A DNA stretch of 56,666 nt from Deltaproteobacteria bacterium (GTDB lineage: Bacteria; Bdellovibrionota_C; UBA2361; SZUA-149; JAITKM01), in NCBI GenBank assembly GCA_031278395.1, contig JAITKM010000013.1:1-56666 (forward strand), in the 5' to 3' direction. Below the pieces are notes generated by a model, which was not told the origin of the DNA, searched no databases, and saw only the letters and a program-made list of their open reading frames with translations. Of this stretch, positions 55,305 to 56,666 are shown piece by piece; position 1 is the first letter of the stretch, and each line of letters opens with the position of its first letter. A program made the translations under genes and the position numbers.

Positions 55305-55719
55305 CACCCCTTGGTCAAACAATGTCGGTTGCGCGGCCTGTTCCTGCCATTCCACCTTGAACGCCACGCAGTCCTTGACTTCTTGAACAAAGACCAGTTC
55401 TTCGCTTTACATGACGACGCGGGCGTTCTGCGTGAATACGAACCGCGATACTTTTTTGCGCCCCTGTAAGAACTCCAAGCCGGTCCGCGTTAAAATCCAT
55501 ATAAAAACCGAGTTCAAAAACAAATTGGAAGAGATTTATGCTCCGATACAAGAAATTATAAAAGAAGACGGATTGTTGAAAAGTGGCGCATTAAATATAA
55601 CAATCGATATGCACATGAAAGAGATACTGTTTATAGACCAGCCGGAAGAGAATCTTGATAACGAATCAATCTACAAATTGCTCGTTCCCGCCATCAAGGA
55701 AGCGCGGAATCAAATATGA
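55305..55719 (+). pseudogene. Fragments including an ATPase C-terminus
   Basis: One frame (about 55305-55470) reads LRGLFLPFHLERHAVLDFL, then LHDDAGVLREYEPRYFFAPL and a stop. A second (to 55719) contains ILFIDQPEENLDNESIYKLL and VPAIKEARNQ. The latter is the Walker-B/signature end of a large SMC/ABC-like ATPase family, where DQPEDNLDN...RRQII...THN is usual. The sequence between the helix NKLEEIYAPI and this motif is too short for the domain, and the THN end is missing. These are recombined remnants, not a functional gene. Confidence 0.5.
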
Positions 55720-55862
55720 TTTATAGAGAAGCTAAACCGCTTCCCACGAGCAAAGCATAATTTTCTGCACTTCGGCGGTATGTTTAAGGGCACGTTTGCA
55801 GCCAACGTTGTTAGCCGCAACTTCGCGTAATACTTATTATTTCGGCAATAGAAAATATTCTC

Positions 55863-56465
55863 TTAAAGGTTTATATTTTTTACCCGAATAAAATTTGTTA
55901 GTGTTTCACGATTGACACGAAGTTTTCTGGCAATAGCGGTCTTACTATCACCACGCGCGAGCATTCGGCGCACGCTATTTTCTTTGCCTGTCAGTTTCAG
56001 ATATGAACTCTTGCTGCCGAACGGCCGGCCAAGAATTTGACCAGCCGCACGACGGGCGGCCAGCGCTTCCTTGGTGCGCTGGGATATGAGATTTCTTTCC
56101 AATTCGGCTGTAAGACCAAAGGCAAAGGCGAGGATTTTTCCCTGTATACCTGCGTCAAGGCGATAATTGTCTCGGATAGTCCAAATGTTCGCACCAATAT
56201 TCATACAATGGTTCAGAATGCCCATAATCTGTAATAAATCACGTCCAAGGCGCGATAATTCGCTTGAAATAACTATATCGTCTTTTTTGATTTTCCTTAT
56301 CAATCTGCCAAGTTTGCGCTTTTTTAGCTCTTGCCGCGAACTGATGGTTTCCTCAACCCACTCATCAATAACGATGTGCTGCCCAGCAACGAATTGCTCT
56401 ATCTCAAACCTTTGGTTTTCTGTTGTTTGCGTAGCTGTGCTGACCCGTATGTAGCCATAAATCAT
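55863..56465 (-). CDS. Serine recombinase, Mpi-type DNA invertase/resolvase family
   Basis: 200 residues. N-terminal catalytic domain MIYGYIRVSTATQTTENQR with the nucleophile Ser in RVST and the SELSRLGRD Arg motif; the E helix TAELERNLISQRTKEAL follows. A C-terminal Hin-type HTH (GDSKTAIARKLRVNRETLTNF) binds DNA. The size and N-terminus resemble the master invertase Mpi of Bacteroides and Tn3-type resolvases. It could invert a nearby promoter or resolve cointegrates. Higher GC than the left part of the window. Confidence 0.93.
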   Translation of the reverse strand: MIYGYIRVSTATQTTENQRFEIEQFVAGQHIVIDEWVEETISSRQELKKRKLGRLIRKIKKDDIVISSELSRLGRDLLQIMGILNHCMNIGANIWTIRDNYRLDAGIQGKILAFAFGLTAELERNLISQRTKEALAARRAAGQILGRPFGSKSSYLKLTGKENSVRRMLARGDSKTAIARKLRVNRETLTNFIRVKNINL

Positions 56466-56535
56466 TTTATACTCCTTTATTTTTGTTGAACATGTGTAGT
56501 CTAAATCATTTTATACTTCTTTGTTTTTCTTAAAC
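56459..56535. repeat. Direct repeat upstream of the serine recombinase
   Basis: ATCATTTTATACTCCTTTAT (from 56461) and ATCATTTTATACTTCTTTGT (from 56505) are two close copies about 43 bases apart, continuing as TTTTTGTTGAACA and TTTTTCTTAAACA. The first overlaps the start codon region of the recombinase. The duplicates may be operators, a duplicated promoter/start segment or remnants of recombination sites. Confidence 0.55.
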
Positions 56536-56564
56536 AACAACTTGTATAAAATAAACGACCGTAT

Positions 56565-56635
56565 AAATCCGCCGGCGGCGCGATGATTTTTAATCCCACG
56601 CTGGGTCGAGAAATACCGGCGGGGTGGGAAACCTT
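56565..56635. other. GC-rich inverted segments at the window end
   Basis: CGCCGGCGGCGCG (56571-56583) and TACCGGCGGGGTGGG (56614-56628) are GC-rich against an AT-rich background, with partial complementarity (CCGCCGG / CCGGCGG). I see no gene in the last 200 bases. The edge of a further gene or a recombination site may lie beyond the window. Confidence 0.3.
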
Positions 56636-56666
56636 GAAATTAGAAAAGCGGTTCAATTTTGATAGA

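Noticed and set aside
1-56666. CRISPR array
   Set aside because: The tandem units at repeat ends are 8-10 bases without spacers of constant length, and no cas gene is present.

Overview
The window is a low-GC chromosomal segment of a Gram-negative (diderm) bacterium. Support for an outer membrane comes from two TolC/CzcC-type efflux proteins, a C-terminal-Phe beta-barrel protein, several lipoproteins and sugar-nucleotide/glycosyltransferase genes. TrmD is fused to a second SPOUT-type RNA methyltransferase domain, a trait I associate with Deltaproteobacteria-like lineages. That affiliation is an inference, not something the window proves. I found no rRNA or tRNA gene and no CRISPR array.

Layout. 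0-5 kb: valS, then a decaying stretch with a frameshifted radical-SAM remnant, an intact winged-helix Fic protein and a DUF4143-ATPase remnant. 5-9.5 kb: a secreted coiled-coil pair, a solo FlhB C-terminal-domain protein, recN, and nuoA behind a DUF2934 gene. 9.9-14.8 kb: a heavy-metal efflux locus (small Cys/His-rich secreted protein, outer-membrane protein, CzcA-type pump) with no adaptor gene in it. 14.8-23.4 kb: a lipoprotein, rmlB plus an RgpF-like glycosyltransferase, an ECF sigma factor, engB, a degenerate LytM protein, dnaB and a TPR lipoprotein. 24-42 kb: purC, a flotillin/TolC pair, a methyltransferase, a methyltransferase-GT8 fusion plus GT2, a membrane-anchored Mur ligase with a hydrolase, an orphan RND adaptor, a receiver/HATPase regulator, trmD-pgpA, a Nudix-like gene and pepP. 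42.5-49.5 kb: the translation operon rimP-nusA-ylxR-infB-rbfA-nrnA-ogt. 49.8-53.5 kb: a cupin, a Sel1/TPR membrane protein and an outer-membrane beta-barrel among many repeats. 53.6-56.7 kb: a richer-GC block with a MepA-like MATE pump behind a structured leader, gene fragments, and a serine recombinase of the Bacteroides Mpi type. This block looks horizontally acquired.

The most unusual feature is a dispersed intergenic repeat family. Its ends carry GGTAYRGGGTTACTTT on the left and AAAGTAACCCYRTACC on the right. Next to the outer end, the terminal ACC plus 5-8 bases of local flank is usually repeated 2-4 times, with a different flank sequence at each locus. I count about a dozen ends between 0.4 and 53.5 kb. 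They are absent from the interior of the conserved genes, but one end has become the N-terminus of a methyltransferase gene. In the 51.5-53.1 kb cluster the flank-derived units are also interleaved with the terminal motif. A second family of GC-clamped hairpins (9.65, 19.3 and 29.9 kb) includes a perfect 28-bp inverted repeat. I know of no described element matching the stuttered-end family and treat it as the main candidate for something new.
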